In this document: positions 47,880 through 55,329 of the stretch, piece after piece
Layout of the letters: every line of letters begins with the position of its first letter
Position numbering within the stretch: position 1 is the first letter of the stretch
Assembly: GCF_021532655.1 (NCBI RefSeq)
Contig: NZ_JAKGAS010000004.1
Location: forward strand, 124,001 to 188,000
Origin: Paraglaciecola algarum
GTDB lineage: Bacteria; Pseudomonadota; Gammaproteobacteria; Enterobacterales; Alteromonadaceae
DNA length: 64,000 bases
Reading direction: 5' to 3'
The notes under the pieces: model-generated
Seen by the model: the letters and a program-made list of their open reading frames with translations, nothing else
Told to the model about the DNA's origin: nothing
Databases searched by the model: none
Translations under genes and position numbers: made by a program

Positions 47880-49073
47880 TTGTCTTCAAAGCAACAATCA
47901 AATACTCAAACACAGTTAAAAACACCACCTCTGGCGTTATACATTCATATTCCTTGGTGTGTACAAAAATGTCCGTATTGTGACTTTAATTCTCATGGGC
48001 AAAAACAGCAGGTATTACCCGAATCTGAATACGTCAGTCACTTATTAGATGACCTAACGCAAGATAGTCACTTAGTTCACAATCGGCCAATTCATTCCAT
48101 TTTTATTGGTGGCGGCACCCCTAGTTTGTTTTCAGCTGGTGCTATAAAAACCTTATTAGCTGGTGTCAAACAAAGAGTCAATTTAACTGATGATGCCGAA
48201 ATTACCATGGAGGCCAACCCAGGTACTTTTGAGCGTCAAAAGTTTGCAGACTATGTCACAGCAGGTATCAATCGTTTATCGATAGGTGTACAAAGTTTTC
48301 AAACTGACAAACTGGCTAAACTTGGCCGTATCCATGACGACTGCCAAGCTAAAGCTGCGGCGGCTACAGCCCAGCAAATTGGCTTAAACAGTTTTAATTT
48401 AGACTTAATGCATGGCTTGCCAAATCAGTCATTGCAAGATGCACTGTTTGATTTGAAACAAGGCATACAACAAGCACCGCCCCACTTATCTTGGTATCAG
48501 TTAACCATAGAGCCGAATACCCAATTTCATTCCAAACCACCTAAATTACCCGAGGATGATTTGTTATGGGATATCCAAGAAAAAGGCGATGAGTTGTTGC
48601 GTGCTGCTGGATACGAGCAATACGAAATATCAGCTTATAGCCAGTCTGGCTTTCAATGCCAACACAACCTCAACTATTGGCGTTTTGGTGACTATTTAGG
48701 CATAGGTTGTGGCGCTCACGGTAAAATCACTCAGATTGACTCGATTGATAAAAACAAAAACCAAATTATCCGTACTGTCAAAGTCAAACACCCAAAAGGT
48801 TACATGGACTTAACACGCCCTTATTTAAGCGAGTCTAAAATAGTCGCCAAAGACGAATTACCCTTTGAGTTTTTTATGAACCGCTTTCGATTAGTAGAAC
48901 CATGCCCTAAATCTGGTTACCAGGACTTTACCGGCTTAGAGTTAGATCCAAACACACTCGCTAATTTACAAACCGCCATATCAAAAGGTTTACTCGTAGA
49001 AACGTCAGAGCACTGGCAAGTCACCTCATTAGGTAGACGCTACCTAAATACCCTACTAGAAATGATGGTTTAG
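47880..49073 (+). CDS. hemW: Radical SAM protein HemW (heme chaperone family)
   Basis: A 397-residue protein of the HemN-like radical SAM group. The motif CVQKCPYCDFNSH (CxxxCxxC) binds the 4Fe-4S cluster; FIGGGTPSLFS and EANPGTFE follow. It lacks the N-terminal extension of true HemN, which marks HemW, a proposed heme-delivery protein. The C-terminal domain carries NLNYWRFGDYLGIGCGAHG, ending in a winged-helix part. Start is TTG at 47880, four bases after the rdgB stop. The linkage rdgB-hemW is common in gammaproteobacteria. Confidence 0.93.
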   Translation: MSSKQQSNTQTQLKTPPLALYIHIPWCVQKCPYCDFNSHGQKQQVLPESEYVSHLLDDLTQDSHLVHNRPIHSIFIGGGTPSLFSAGAIKTLLAGVKQRVNLTDDAEITMEANPGTFERQKFADYVTAGINRLSIGVQSFQTDKLAKLGRIHDDCQAKAAAATAQQIGLNSFNLDLMHGLPNQSLQDALFDLKQGIQQAPPHLSWYQLTIEPNTQFHSKPPKLPEDDLLWDIQEKGDELLRAAGYEQYEISAYSQSGFQCQHNLNYWRFGDYLGIGCGAHGKITQIDSIDKNKNQIIRTVKVKHPKGYMDLTRPYLSESKIVAKDELPFEFFMNRFRLVEPCPKSGYQDFTGLELDPNTLANLQTAISKGLLVETSEHWQVTSLGRRYLNTLLEMMV

Positions 49074-49087
49074 CTTGTACGAGTGTG

Positions 49088-49131
49088 ATTACTAAGGGAT
49101 TTTGTCGGTCTAATTACTAAGCGACTTTGTC
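49088..49131. repeat. Two 19-bp direct repeats, period 25
   Basis: ATTACTAAGGGATTTTGTC (49088-49106) and ATTACTAAGCGACTTTGTC (49113-49131) differ at two of 19 bases and lie 25 bases apart. Spaced repeats of this size are seen at the ends of transposons with TnsB/TniA-like transposases. No transposase is near, so this may be a fossil transposon end. The family is not identified. Confidence 0.55.
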
Positions 49132-49268
49132 ATAATGTAGGTATCAGTCAGCATATATCCTTACTTTCTGAATGACTGATTTAGCGAAAAACGGACATTA
49201 GATGAATTAGTTTCTACTTGTCCACCCCCGTTATTATTTTTCAGTTCTTAGAAGTTAGTTAAATTTAC

Positions 49269-49289
49269 TCTGTACAGAATGTGTACAGA
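49269..49289. promoter_or_regulatory. Operator-like palindrome upstream of the PEP-CTERM-like gene
   Basis: TCTGTACA and TGTACAGA are perfect 8-bp arms around GAATG. The site is 77 bases before the gene. It resembles a dimer-binding operator. The spacing (CTGT-N11-ACAG) is wrong for a LexA box (N8) and one base off a typical lux box (N10), so the regulator is unknown. Confidence 0.5.
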
Positions 49290-49366
49290 TAGCTAACATG
49301 CGAAATAATAAAATATATACTTCATTTATTTAAGCGCCTTTTTAAACATTCATTAGGGAAAATGTC

Positions 49367-50521
49367 ATGTTCAAGTTCTTGTTTCTTTTTTTAGTATTAT
49401 CAATATGTTCGACAAATCTTCGAGCTGAGCCTATCAACTATGAGTTTGGCTTTACTGCGGATGCTACCTTGCAACACACGTTTACTGATACTGAATTTCG
49501 TTTTGTGTTTGATGGTGATACCAATGAAATGATTGACCCTCAGTTTTATGGTTTTCTTACCGGCGTTGGTCCGTTAGGAACTCTAGAAGTGGCTGGGCAG
49601 AGTGTTGATATAGGAGAATGGGATCTAGGTGTTTATAACGGCGATATGAGTCTCAGTCCAATGTCAGGAAACGGTGGCTTAGGGCATGATTTATTTTTGG
49701 GAAGTTTGGTTGACTTTGATTTTCAACAAACCATCGACACCCGAGATGACTCATATCTATCGCCAAGCTTATCGCCGAACTTTACCAACAGTTTTTACAG
49801 TTCTCCATTGACTTCACTCAGTGATTTTGGTCTAGATTTCGATTTCGATATTAGTTTCGAGGATGATTCAATAAATAATATGTACTTTGCAACAGAGCGC
49901 CCAGCAGGTAATACAAATTCAGCCATACGTTATGAATTTGGCTTTACTGCAAATGCTACCTTGCAACACACGTTTACTGATACTGAATTTCGTTTTGTGT
50001 TTGATGGTGATACCAATGAAATGATTGACCCTCAGTTTTATGGTTTTCTTACCGGCGTTGGTCCGTTAGGAACTCTAGAAGTGGCTGGGCAGAGTGTTGA
50101 TATAGGAGAATGGGATCTAGGTGTTTATAACGGCGATATGAGTCTCAGTCCAATGTCAGGAAACGGTGGCTTAGGGCATGATTTATTTCTTGGAAGTTTG
50201 GTTGACTTTGATCTTCAACAAACCATCGACACCCGAGATGGCTCATATCTATCGCCGAGTTTATCGCCGAACTTTACCAACAGTTTTTACAGTTCGCCAA
50301 TGACATCAATCAGTGATTTTGGTCTAGGTTTCGATTTCGATCTTAGTTTCGAGGATGATTCAGTAAACAATATGTACTTTGCTTCTCATAAAGAACAAAT
50401 AAAGGTGCCAAGTCCGCCTACCTTATTGTTGTTTATGGTTGGAATACTCTTTTTGTTCCGTACACAAACACACCAGCAAAGGTCAGAAATTGACATATCG
50501 CCGTCTGTTCGGTTTAGTTAA
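49367..50521 (+). CDS. PEP-CTERM-like secreted protein with internal tandem duplication
   Basis: I do not recognise the domain, but its layout is clear. A signal peptide (1-20, ending LRAEP) precedes two copies of a 151-residue beta-rich unit (YEFGFTADATLQHTFTDTEFRFVFDG to NNMYFA), separated by a 13-residue linker. The nucleotide copies (49439-49891 and 49931-50383) are about 96% identical, period 492. The C-terminus KVPSPPTLLLFMVGILFLFRTQTHQQ is a hydrophobic segment with a basic tail, like a PEP-CTERM anchor in which the PEP core reads PSPP. Such proteins are exported and processed by an exosortase. The tail extends 15 residues further than usual. PrsK/PrsR genes lie about 8 kb away. Confidence 0.78.
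   Translation: MFKFLFLFLVLSICSTNLRAEPINYEFGFTADATLQHTFTDTEFRFVFDGDTNEMIDPQFYGFLTGVGPLGTLEVAGQSVDIGEWDLGVYNGDMSLSPMSGNGGLGHDLFLGSLVDFDFQQTIDTRDDSYLSPSLSPNFTNSFYSSPLTSLSDFGLDFDFDISFEDDSINNMYFATERPAGNTNSAIRYEFGFTANATLQHTFTDTEFRFVFDGDTNEMIDPQFYGFLTGVGPLGTLEVAGQSVDIGEWDLGVYNGDMSLSPMSGNGGLGHDLFLGSLVDFDLQQTIDTRDGSYLSPSLSPNFTNSFYSSPMTSISDFGLGFDFDLSFEDDSVNNMYFASHKEQIKVPSPPTLLLFMVGILFLFRTQTHQQRSEIDISPSVRFS
49439..50383 (+). repeat. In-frame direct repeat of 453 bp, two copies
   Basis: Copies at 49439-49891 and 49931-50383. By hand count about 17 of 453 bases differ; the 236-base core from 49461 to 49696 is identical between copies. Differences cluster toward the ends. The period of 492 bases (164 codons) keeps the frame. 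The pattern suggests a recent duplication or ongoing gene conversion. Confidence 0.9.
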
Positions 50522-50698
50522 AACCTGCATCGACCAAATGTAGAATTAAGTCATAAATAATGCATCCAACTAAAGCCCCGCAGAATTACACATAAAAAAT
50601 CAAAAATAATATTCAATAGTTTAATAATCATGCTATAAGGAGTAGAATTTGTTTTCTAAATAAATTTATTTCTTAAATAATAAGTGTGCTTAATAAAA

Positions 50699-51832
50699 AT
50701 GAACATAAATATTAAAAATAGAATATTGCTCACATCACTTCTAGTAAGTCTGGTGGGGGTTAGTGGCTGCAATAAAGACAACCATCAAACTAAGCTCGAG
50801 AATATCGCACCAGAAAAAAGTGTATCTGCAAAAAACACTCCCCTAATCAATCAATACGATGGCAAAAAAATGTTGCCCGTGGGCAGTTCTATCGGGCACA
50901 TAGAGTTTATATCCGACAAAGCTTACCAATTTTTAGATAAAGATCTCGAAATCAAAATTGAAGCCAATAATTTTAACTGGATGGAAGGCCCGCTTTGGGT
51001 AGATAAAGGTAAATTTTTACTATTTTCAGATGTGCCCCAAAATACGGTATATAAATTTAAGCCAGGTGAAGGCACTTCAGTTTATTTAACCCCGTCTGGG
51101 TCAAACAACTTTTATCCTGACGATTACATCAAGGGCTCTAATGGCCTGTTGTTAGATAAAGATGGCAAATTAATTGTGATGCAAGTAGGTGATCGACGAG
51201 TTGGCAGAATGACAGCTGATGTACTCAATCCCAAACCTGAATATGAAACTGTGCAATCCCACTACCAAGGTAAACGTTTTAATAGCCCAAATGATGTGGT
51301 GCTGCATAGCAGTGGCTCGATGTTTATTACTGATCCTCCTTATGGTTTAAAGAAAATGCTTACCGATCCCAAAAAAGAACTAGACTTCCAAGGCGTGTAT
51401 CGCATCGATCCTGACGGCACTCCCACTTTATTAGACGACGAACTGACTTTTCCAAATGGTATTGGACTATCGCCAGACGAAAAAACACTTTATGTAGCTG
51501 TATCTGATGGGCGTAAACAATTCAATAACGCAGGTATTCATGCTTATGATCTAGATGAAAATGGTTTGGTCAGTAATAAACGTATGTTAGTGAATGGTAC
51601 TCACCTAATAGACTTGCCAGGTGAACAAGGTAATTTTGACGGTATGGCTGTTCATTCGTCAGGTCTTATTTTTGCCACAGCACCTGGTGGTGTTTGGTTG
51701 TTAACCCCGGATGCTGAAGTATTAGCCAAAATTCGCACCACACAAAAGAACGGCAACTGTACCTTAACCGCTGACGAAAAAACCTTGTATATCGCTTCAG
51801 ATGGCTACTTATTAAGCGTGGCGCTTAAATAA
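50699..51832 (+). CDS. SMP-30/gluconolactonase-family lipoprotein
   Basis: A 377-residue protein with a lipoprotein signal (LLTSLLVSLVGVSGCNK; lipobox VSGC), so it is probably anchored to a membrane. The mature part is a six-bladed propeller of the SMP-30/gluconolactonase/LRE type: NFNWMEGPLWVDKGKFLLFSDVPQNTVYKF, GSNGLLLDKDGKLIVMQ, SPNDVVLHSSGSMFITDPPYGL, FPNGIGLSPDEKTLYVAVSDG and FDGMAVHSSGLIFATAPGGV. The glutamate, asparagines and aspartate that bind the metal are visible. I chose ATG 50699; GTG 50684 adds five residues. It probably hydrolyses a sugar lactone; substrate unknown. Confidence 0.88.
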   Translation: MNINIKNRILLTSLLVSLVGVSGCNKDNHQTKLENIAPEKSVSAKNTPLINQYDGKKMLPVGSSIGHIEFISDKAYQFLDKDLEIKIEANNFNWMEGPLWVDKGKFLLFSDVPQNTVYKFKPGEGTSVYLTPSGSNNFYPDDYIKGSNGLLLDKDGKLIVMQVGDRRVGRMTADVLNPKPEYETVQSHYQGKRFNSPNDVVLHSSGSMFITDPPYGLKKMLTDPKKELDFQGVYRIDPDGTPTLLDDELTFPNGIGLSPDEKTLYVAVSDGRKQFNNAGIHAYDLDENGLVSNKRMLVNGTHLIDLPGEQGNFDGMAVHSSGLIFATAPGGVWLLTPDAEVLAKIRTTQKNGNCTLTADEKTLYIASDGYLLSVALK

Positions 51833-51860
51833 CCTCAATAGTGAGTTGGCTAAAAAATCG

Positions 51861-51888
51861 GGGCAGAATAACATTTGTTATTCTGCCC
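51861..51888 (-). terminator. Terminator of the pfkA-alkylation repair unit
   Basis: GGGCAGAATAAC and GTTATTCTGCCC form a perfect 12-bp stem with a 4-base loop. On the minus strand it is followed by CGATTTTTT, a T-run, so it ends the minus-strand transcript. It also lies 29 bases after the + strand SMP-30 gene and might act on that side too. Confidence 0.85.
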
Positions 51889-51923
51889 GACTACTCTTCA
51901 GCTTCCGCCAATAACAATACAAT

Positions 51924-52667
51924 TCACCGATAATCTCGCATAAACTGCTCTCTCGTGGGTTTAGGCACTTTTTCTAAAGCATATCGAATCGTCGCTCTAG
52001 GCATGGATTGATGATTCTTTTCGAGATAAAGCAACACATCGTCTTGATGATGCACTGCGGTTACTTTGAGTAACCAACCCACACTTTTTTGTACAAATTC
52101 GTCTTTATCCTCTAGTAATAAATCACAGTTTTTAAACACCAGTTTTTTATCGAGTTGATAGACAGTTTTGCCTATTTTGCGATGAATAAATTTAACCCAA
52201 GCCACGTTACTGGCACGCCTACACCATGACACGTCAGAATATGCCCACTTTTGAGTTTGCTCAATTAAGTGAGGCCGTGCCATTAAAAATTGAAATAAGG
52301 TTTTCATACACAAGTCGTCAACTAAAGCCCAGTTATTGGCGTAGTGTTCTAACCAAAACTTAAACCTATCTAATAAACTGTCGTCATAGTGTTTTTTAAC
52401 AAACTTAGTGATAAGCCCGTATGCAAGCATGACTTCTTCACTATATTCAGCTTGTTTAAGTAATGCTTCGGTAATAGCTAACGCTTGCTCTGCACTAAGC
52501 GTGGCGTTCTCCAGATGAAACTGCTTAATAATGTGTTTGATATCAGCGGCATTGGCACCAATACAATTGATGCCATAGGGAAAATAGCGTTTTGCTGATT
52601 GGGCTTTTTCGGGCGTACTAACCTCAACTAGGTGCTGCTTTAGCTTTAATACGTGCTGAGTTGGCAA
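51924..52667 (-). CDS. DNA alkylation repair protein (AlkD-like HEAT-repeat family)
   Basis: A 247-residue, almost all-helical protein with the AlkD-like HEAT pattern: FPYGINCIGANAADIKHIIKQF, ALLKQAEYSEEVMLAYGLITKFVKKH, NNWALVDDLCMKTLFQFL, WCRRASNVAWVKFIH, EDKDEFVQKSVGWLLKV and MPRATIRYALEKVPKPTREQF. The WALVD motif and the arginine-rich helix fit the glycosylase family that removes alkylated bases without base flipping. Start is TTG 52667, 13 bases after pfkA, so the two are likely cotranscribed. AlkC/AlkD activity is not proven. Confidence 0.85.
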   Translation of the reverse strand: MPTQHVLKLKQHLVEVSTPEKAQSAKRYFPYGINCIGANAADIKHIIKQFHLENATLSAEQALAITEALLKQAEYSEEVMLAYGLITKFVKKHYDDSLLDRFKFWLEHYANNWALVDDLCMKTLFQFLMARPHLIEQTQKWAYSDVSWCRRASNVAWVKFIHRKIGKTVYQLDKKLVFKNCDLLLEDKDEFVQKSVGWLLKVTAVHHQDDVLLYLEKNHQSMPRATIRYALEKVPKPTREQFMRDYR

Positions 52668-52680
52668 AGGTTAATATGCC

Positions 52681-53766
52681 TTATTTAAAATTGTCACCGA
52701 CTACACCAAAACTCACACCTAAAGCTCGAGCGCTTATAAATGTTTGGTCGTCGGTGGTCACTAATCTAGTTTTATTAGCGACTTTTTCTAAGGGTAAACT
52801 GGTCATTTGATTATTTTGTATCACAGCCACTAATCCAAATTTATTTTGTGCCACTAGTGATGCGGCATAACAGCCTAAATTCGTTGCAAAAACACGATCA
52901 AAAGACGAAGGGCTACCTCCCCTTTGAATATGCCCTAAAGTGGTGGCCCGAATTTCAGCATCAAGTTTAACCGCCAGCTGTTGTTTAAGTGCCTCGGCAA
53001 TGCCGCCTAACCTAAGTGGATCATGGCTAGTACATACTCGCTCGCGCACAGTTAACTCGCCGTTTTTAGGCTTTGCGCCTTCGGCCACTACTAAAATAGA
53101 ATAATGTTTCTCGCACATGCGTTTTTCACAGGCTCGTGCGACCTCATCTATATCATAGGGAAATTCAGGTAACAGGATGACATCAGCGCCACCAGCCATG
53201 CCGCCATGCAAAGCAATCCAACCAGCATATCGCCCCATAGTTTCTAGGATCATTAATCTTTTATGGGATTGGCCGGTAGTTTGCAATCTGTCTAAGGCAT
53301 CAGTCACCACTGTGGTTGCAGTGTCAAAACCAAAAGTACGGTCGGTGCCCCATAAATCATTGTCTATGGTTTTTGGCACACCCACTATGTTCATACCTAG
53401 TTTTGAAAGTAAATGACTCACAGATAAAGAACCGTCTCCACCTATTACCACAAGAGCATGTAAATCCAGTTTGTGGTAATACTCTACAACTGATGCAGAG
53501 ACATCTTGACCATTATAATTAAATGGATTGGCGTTGTTACAGGTGCCTAGAATTGTGCCACCAGAAGATAAGATCCCACTGCAATCTTGATAAGTAAGGG
53601 GAGTCGCTCTTTGCTCGATCAAGCCTAGAAATCCATCTTTGATGCCAATAATAGTGGCTTCTTGATTCAGCATTAAACTTTTAGCAACTGAACGAATCAC
53701 TGCATTTAACCCTGAACAATCACCACCAGAGGTTAATATTCCAACACGTAAACCTGATTTACTCAC
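52681..53766 (-). CDS. pfkA: 6-phosphofructokinase
   Basis: Phosphorylates fructose 6-phosphate in glycolysis. The 361-residue protein has VGILTSGGDCSGLNAVIRSV (ATP/PPi site), VVIGGDGSLSVSHLL (109-113, GGDGS) and VGVPKTIDNDLWGTDRTFGFDTA (PKTIDND, catalytic aspartate). Glycine at the GGDGS position points to ATP; the lysine in PKTIDND is usual in PPi-dependent enzymes, though also found in some ATP-dependent ones. So the phosphoryl donor is probably ATP but not certain. Homologues in this length class are often long-form PFKs. It runs with the alkylation-repair gene downstream. Confidence 0.9.
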   Translation of the reverse strand: MSKSGLRVGILTSGGDCSGLNAVIRSVAKSLMLNQEATIIGIKDGFLGLIEQRATPLTYQDCSGILSSGGTILGTCNNANPFNYNGQDVSASVVEYYHKLDLHALVVIGGDGSLSVSHLLSKLGMNIVGVPKTIDNDLWGTDRTFGFDTATTVVTDALDRLQTTGQSHKRLMILETMGRYAGWIALHGGMAGGADVILLPEFPYDIDEVARACEKRMCEKHYSILVVAEGAKPKNGELTVRERVCTSHDPLRLGGIAEALKQQLAVKLDAEIRATTLGHIQRGGSPSSFDRVFATNLGCYAASLVAQNKFGLVAVIQNNQMTSLPLEKVANKTRLVTTDDQTFISARALGVSFGVVGDNFK

Positions 53767-53850
53767 TAAAATATTCCTATTATCAATTAGTCTGACCTGA
53801 GGATAGTTGGTACTGGGTAAATTTCAAAGTTTGTTTTCAATCAATAGCTT

Positions 53851-53947
53851 ATACCATTTTAGGTAAATAAGTAGTCTCTCAGAATGCGCCTTGTTTAAGC
53901 CCTTTTAAACTCTCGCTGAACAATCAATTATTTACCTAGAATGGTAT
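53851..53947. repeat. 97-bp palindromic short repeat next to the yggN-like gene
   Basis: Left arm 53851-53870 (ATACCATTTTAGGTAAATAA) and right arm 53928-53947 form inverted repeats that match at 19 of 20 bases. The interior contains a second hairpin (GTTTAA with TTAAAC). The right end abuts the stop codon of the minus-strand gene. It looks like a short interspersed palindromic element (MITE or REP-like), but only one full copy is in this window. Confidence 0.65.
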
Positions 53948-54723
53948 TATGGCTGCCACTCACTGCCTGTAGATAATACGTCGTAAGGTTTTAGCGCTGC
54001 TATTGAAGATTTTAATTCTTCTTCAATAGCGTCTAATTCGCGGAATTTATTACAAAACCATTTAGCTTTGTGTTTTAACATCTCCGCTTTGGGGCCAATG
54101 GATTGTTCGATGTTTTCACCAACACTTTCAAGTTGGTTAGCTATGGCTTGTATTTTATCTTCGGTGCTTTTTTCGTTAGCGACTAAACCACCAATTGCTG
54201 ACAACACACCACCCACTGAAGTACTAATAGCTTGTTCTATTTGTTCTTCTAGCTCTTGGTCAACTAACTCATCCACTTGTTCCAAGCGCCCTGGGCCCAT
54301 ATAAAAGTTGTCATTAGCACGGATAAATTTTTCTTTGACACTGGTTTTTACCCGCTTTAAAGATTTTTGTAATTCATCCTGGCTTTCTTGATCTTTAACT
54401 AGGCCTCCATATACTTTTTCAATGGTTTCAACCGCTAATTCCACCCCTTCATTTGCCAGTAAAACCATTTTAGGTACCACCTTATGAATGCCTAATGACA
54501 ACTGACTCAACTTATACTCTTGCTCTTGATCTAACTCTATCCAATTGCCTTGCACAAATAACTGTTTGCTGCCATTTACTTGATAAACCGTGCGCCCACC
54601 TTTACCTAACACACGTATTTGTTCTGGGCTAACCACTACACCATAGTTAAGTGACACATCACATTGTGAGCCAGCTAAAACCGATGTGCTAACAAATACT
54701 AAAAACAGCAGTGCAATGCGCAT
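53947..54723 (-). CDS. DUF2884 (YggN-like) periplasmic protein
   Basis: A 258-residue protein with a signal peptide (MRIALLFLVFVSTSVLAGSQC) and a mature part of the DUF2884/YggN family: CDVSLNYGVVVSPEQIRVLGKGGRTVYQVNGSKQLFVQGNWIELDQEQ, then SLGIHKVVPKMVLLANEGVELAVETIEKVYGGL, and a long helical region (about 110-240) with KSLKRVKTSVKEKF. No function is established. The palindromic repeat touches its stop codon. It lies apart from the DUF1566 genes upstream by 99 bases. Confidence 0.85.
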   Translation of the reverse strand: MRIALLFLVFVSTSVLAGSQCDVSLNYGVVVSPEQIRVLGKGGRTVYQVNGSKQLFVQGNWIELDQEQEYKLSQLSLGIHKVVPKMVLLANEGVELAVETIEKVYGGLVKDQESQDELQKSLKRVKTSVKEKFIRANDNFYMGPGRLEQVDELVDQELEEQIEQAISTSVGGVLSAIGGLVANEKSTEDKIQAIANQLESVGENIEQSIGPKAEMLKHKAKWFCNKFRELDAIEEELKSSIAALKPYDVLSTGSEWQP

Positions 54724-54822
54724 GACACCTCAAAGATGTGATTTATATAAAAAGATAAGCCAAGTGTGCCGTCAATTACAAATAAATCAATAAAGGATCA
54801 GTTAAGACCTGCAAAACATAAG

Positions 54823-55329
54823 TTAATCTGCCGTTCTGACTAAACGGGTGAAAACAAATAGATTCTTATCTTTAATAGAATTGCTGCTATTAAAAAACGC
54901 AATAACCCAAGCTCTTTGGGGATCAACCACAGAGGGTGTGGATGTCCAAAAATCGTCAGACGGTGTATTCGGGAAAAATATTTCATTAATTGCCGGACGT
55001 ACACAATGGCGCTCAGTTAAGCTGGATAACTCTTTTACATTTGGTACACGCCAACCGGATTTATCGGCGTAAACCAAGCCATGTGCCTCTTTAAGCGCTT
55101 GTTGCCAAGTTAGTTCACTGGCATCGCCAACACAAGCTTGATTATCAGCATCCCAAGTTTGACCCAAACTACAACGCATCCAGGTTAATCCTAAAACAGC
55201 ATTGGTTGCTGTACCATCACCATTATCAATAAATTCTTCTGCATGAATTTCTGTATCGAAATCCGATAAACAAGTTTGACTGATTGCAGCGAAAGACCAA
55301 ATTAAACTCAATATACAAAAATATCTCAT
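54823..55329 (-). CDS. DUF1566-family secreted protein (short)
   Basis: A 168-residue protein with a signal peptide (about 1-20, ILSLIWSFAAISQTC) and one DUF1566 domain: FIDNGDGTATNAVLGLTWMRCSLGQTWDADNQACVGDASELTWQQALKEA, then KSGWRVPNVKELSSL and DDFWTSTPSV. DUF1566 is a beta-rich, C-type-lectin-like extracellular module of unknown binding. Its ATG overlaps the stop of the next gene upstream (ATGA, 55326-55329), so the two are translationally coupled. The operon-mate carries the same domain. Confidence 0.85.
   Translation of the reverse strand: MRYFCILSLIWSFAAISQTCLSDFDTEIHAEEFIDNGDGTATNAVLGLTWMRCSLGQTWDADNQACVGDASELTWQQALKEAHGLVYADKSGWRVPNVKELSSLTERHCVRPAINEIFFPNTPSDDFWTSTPSVVDPQRAWVIAFFNSSNSIKDKNLFVFTRLVRTAD

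Larger units (their letters stand above)
49074..49366. other. 293-bp intergenic region before the PEP-CTERM-like gene
   Basis: The region begins just after hemW with the two direct repeats at 49088-49131. Further on there is a palindrome at 49269-49289 and an AT-rich stretch that should hold the promoter. No open frame, tRNA or convincing sigma-54 promoter (GG-N10-GC) was found by eye. Confidence 0.5.

Noticed and set aside
49269..49289. LexA (SOS) box
   Set aside because: The half sites CTGT and ACAG are there but 11 bases apart instead of 8.
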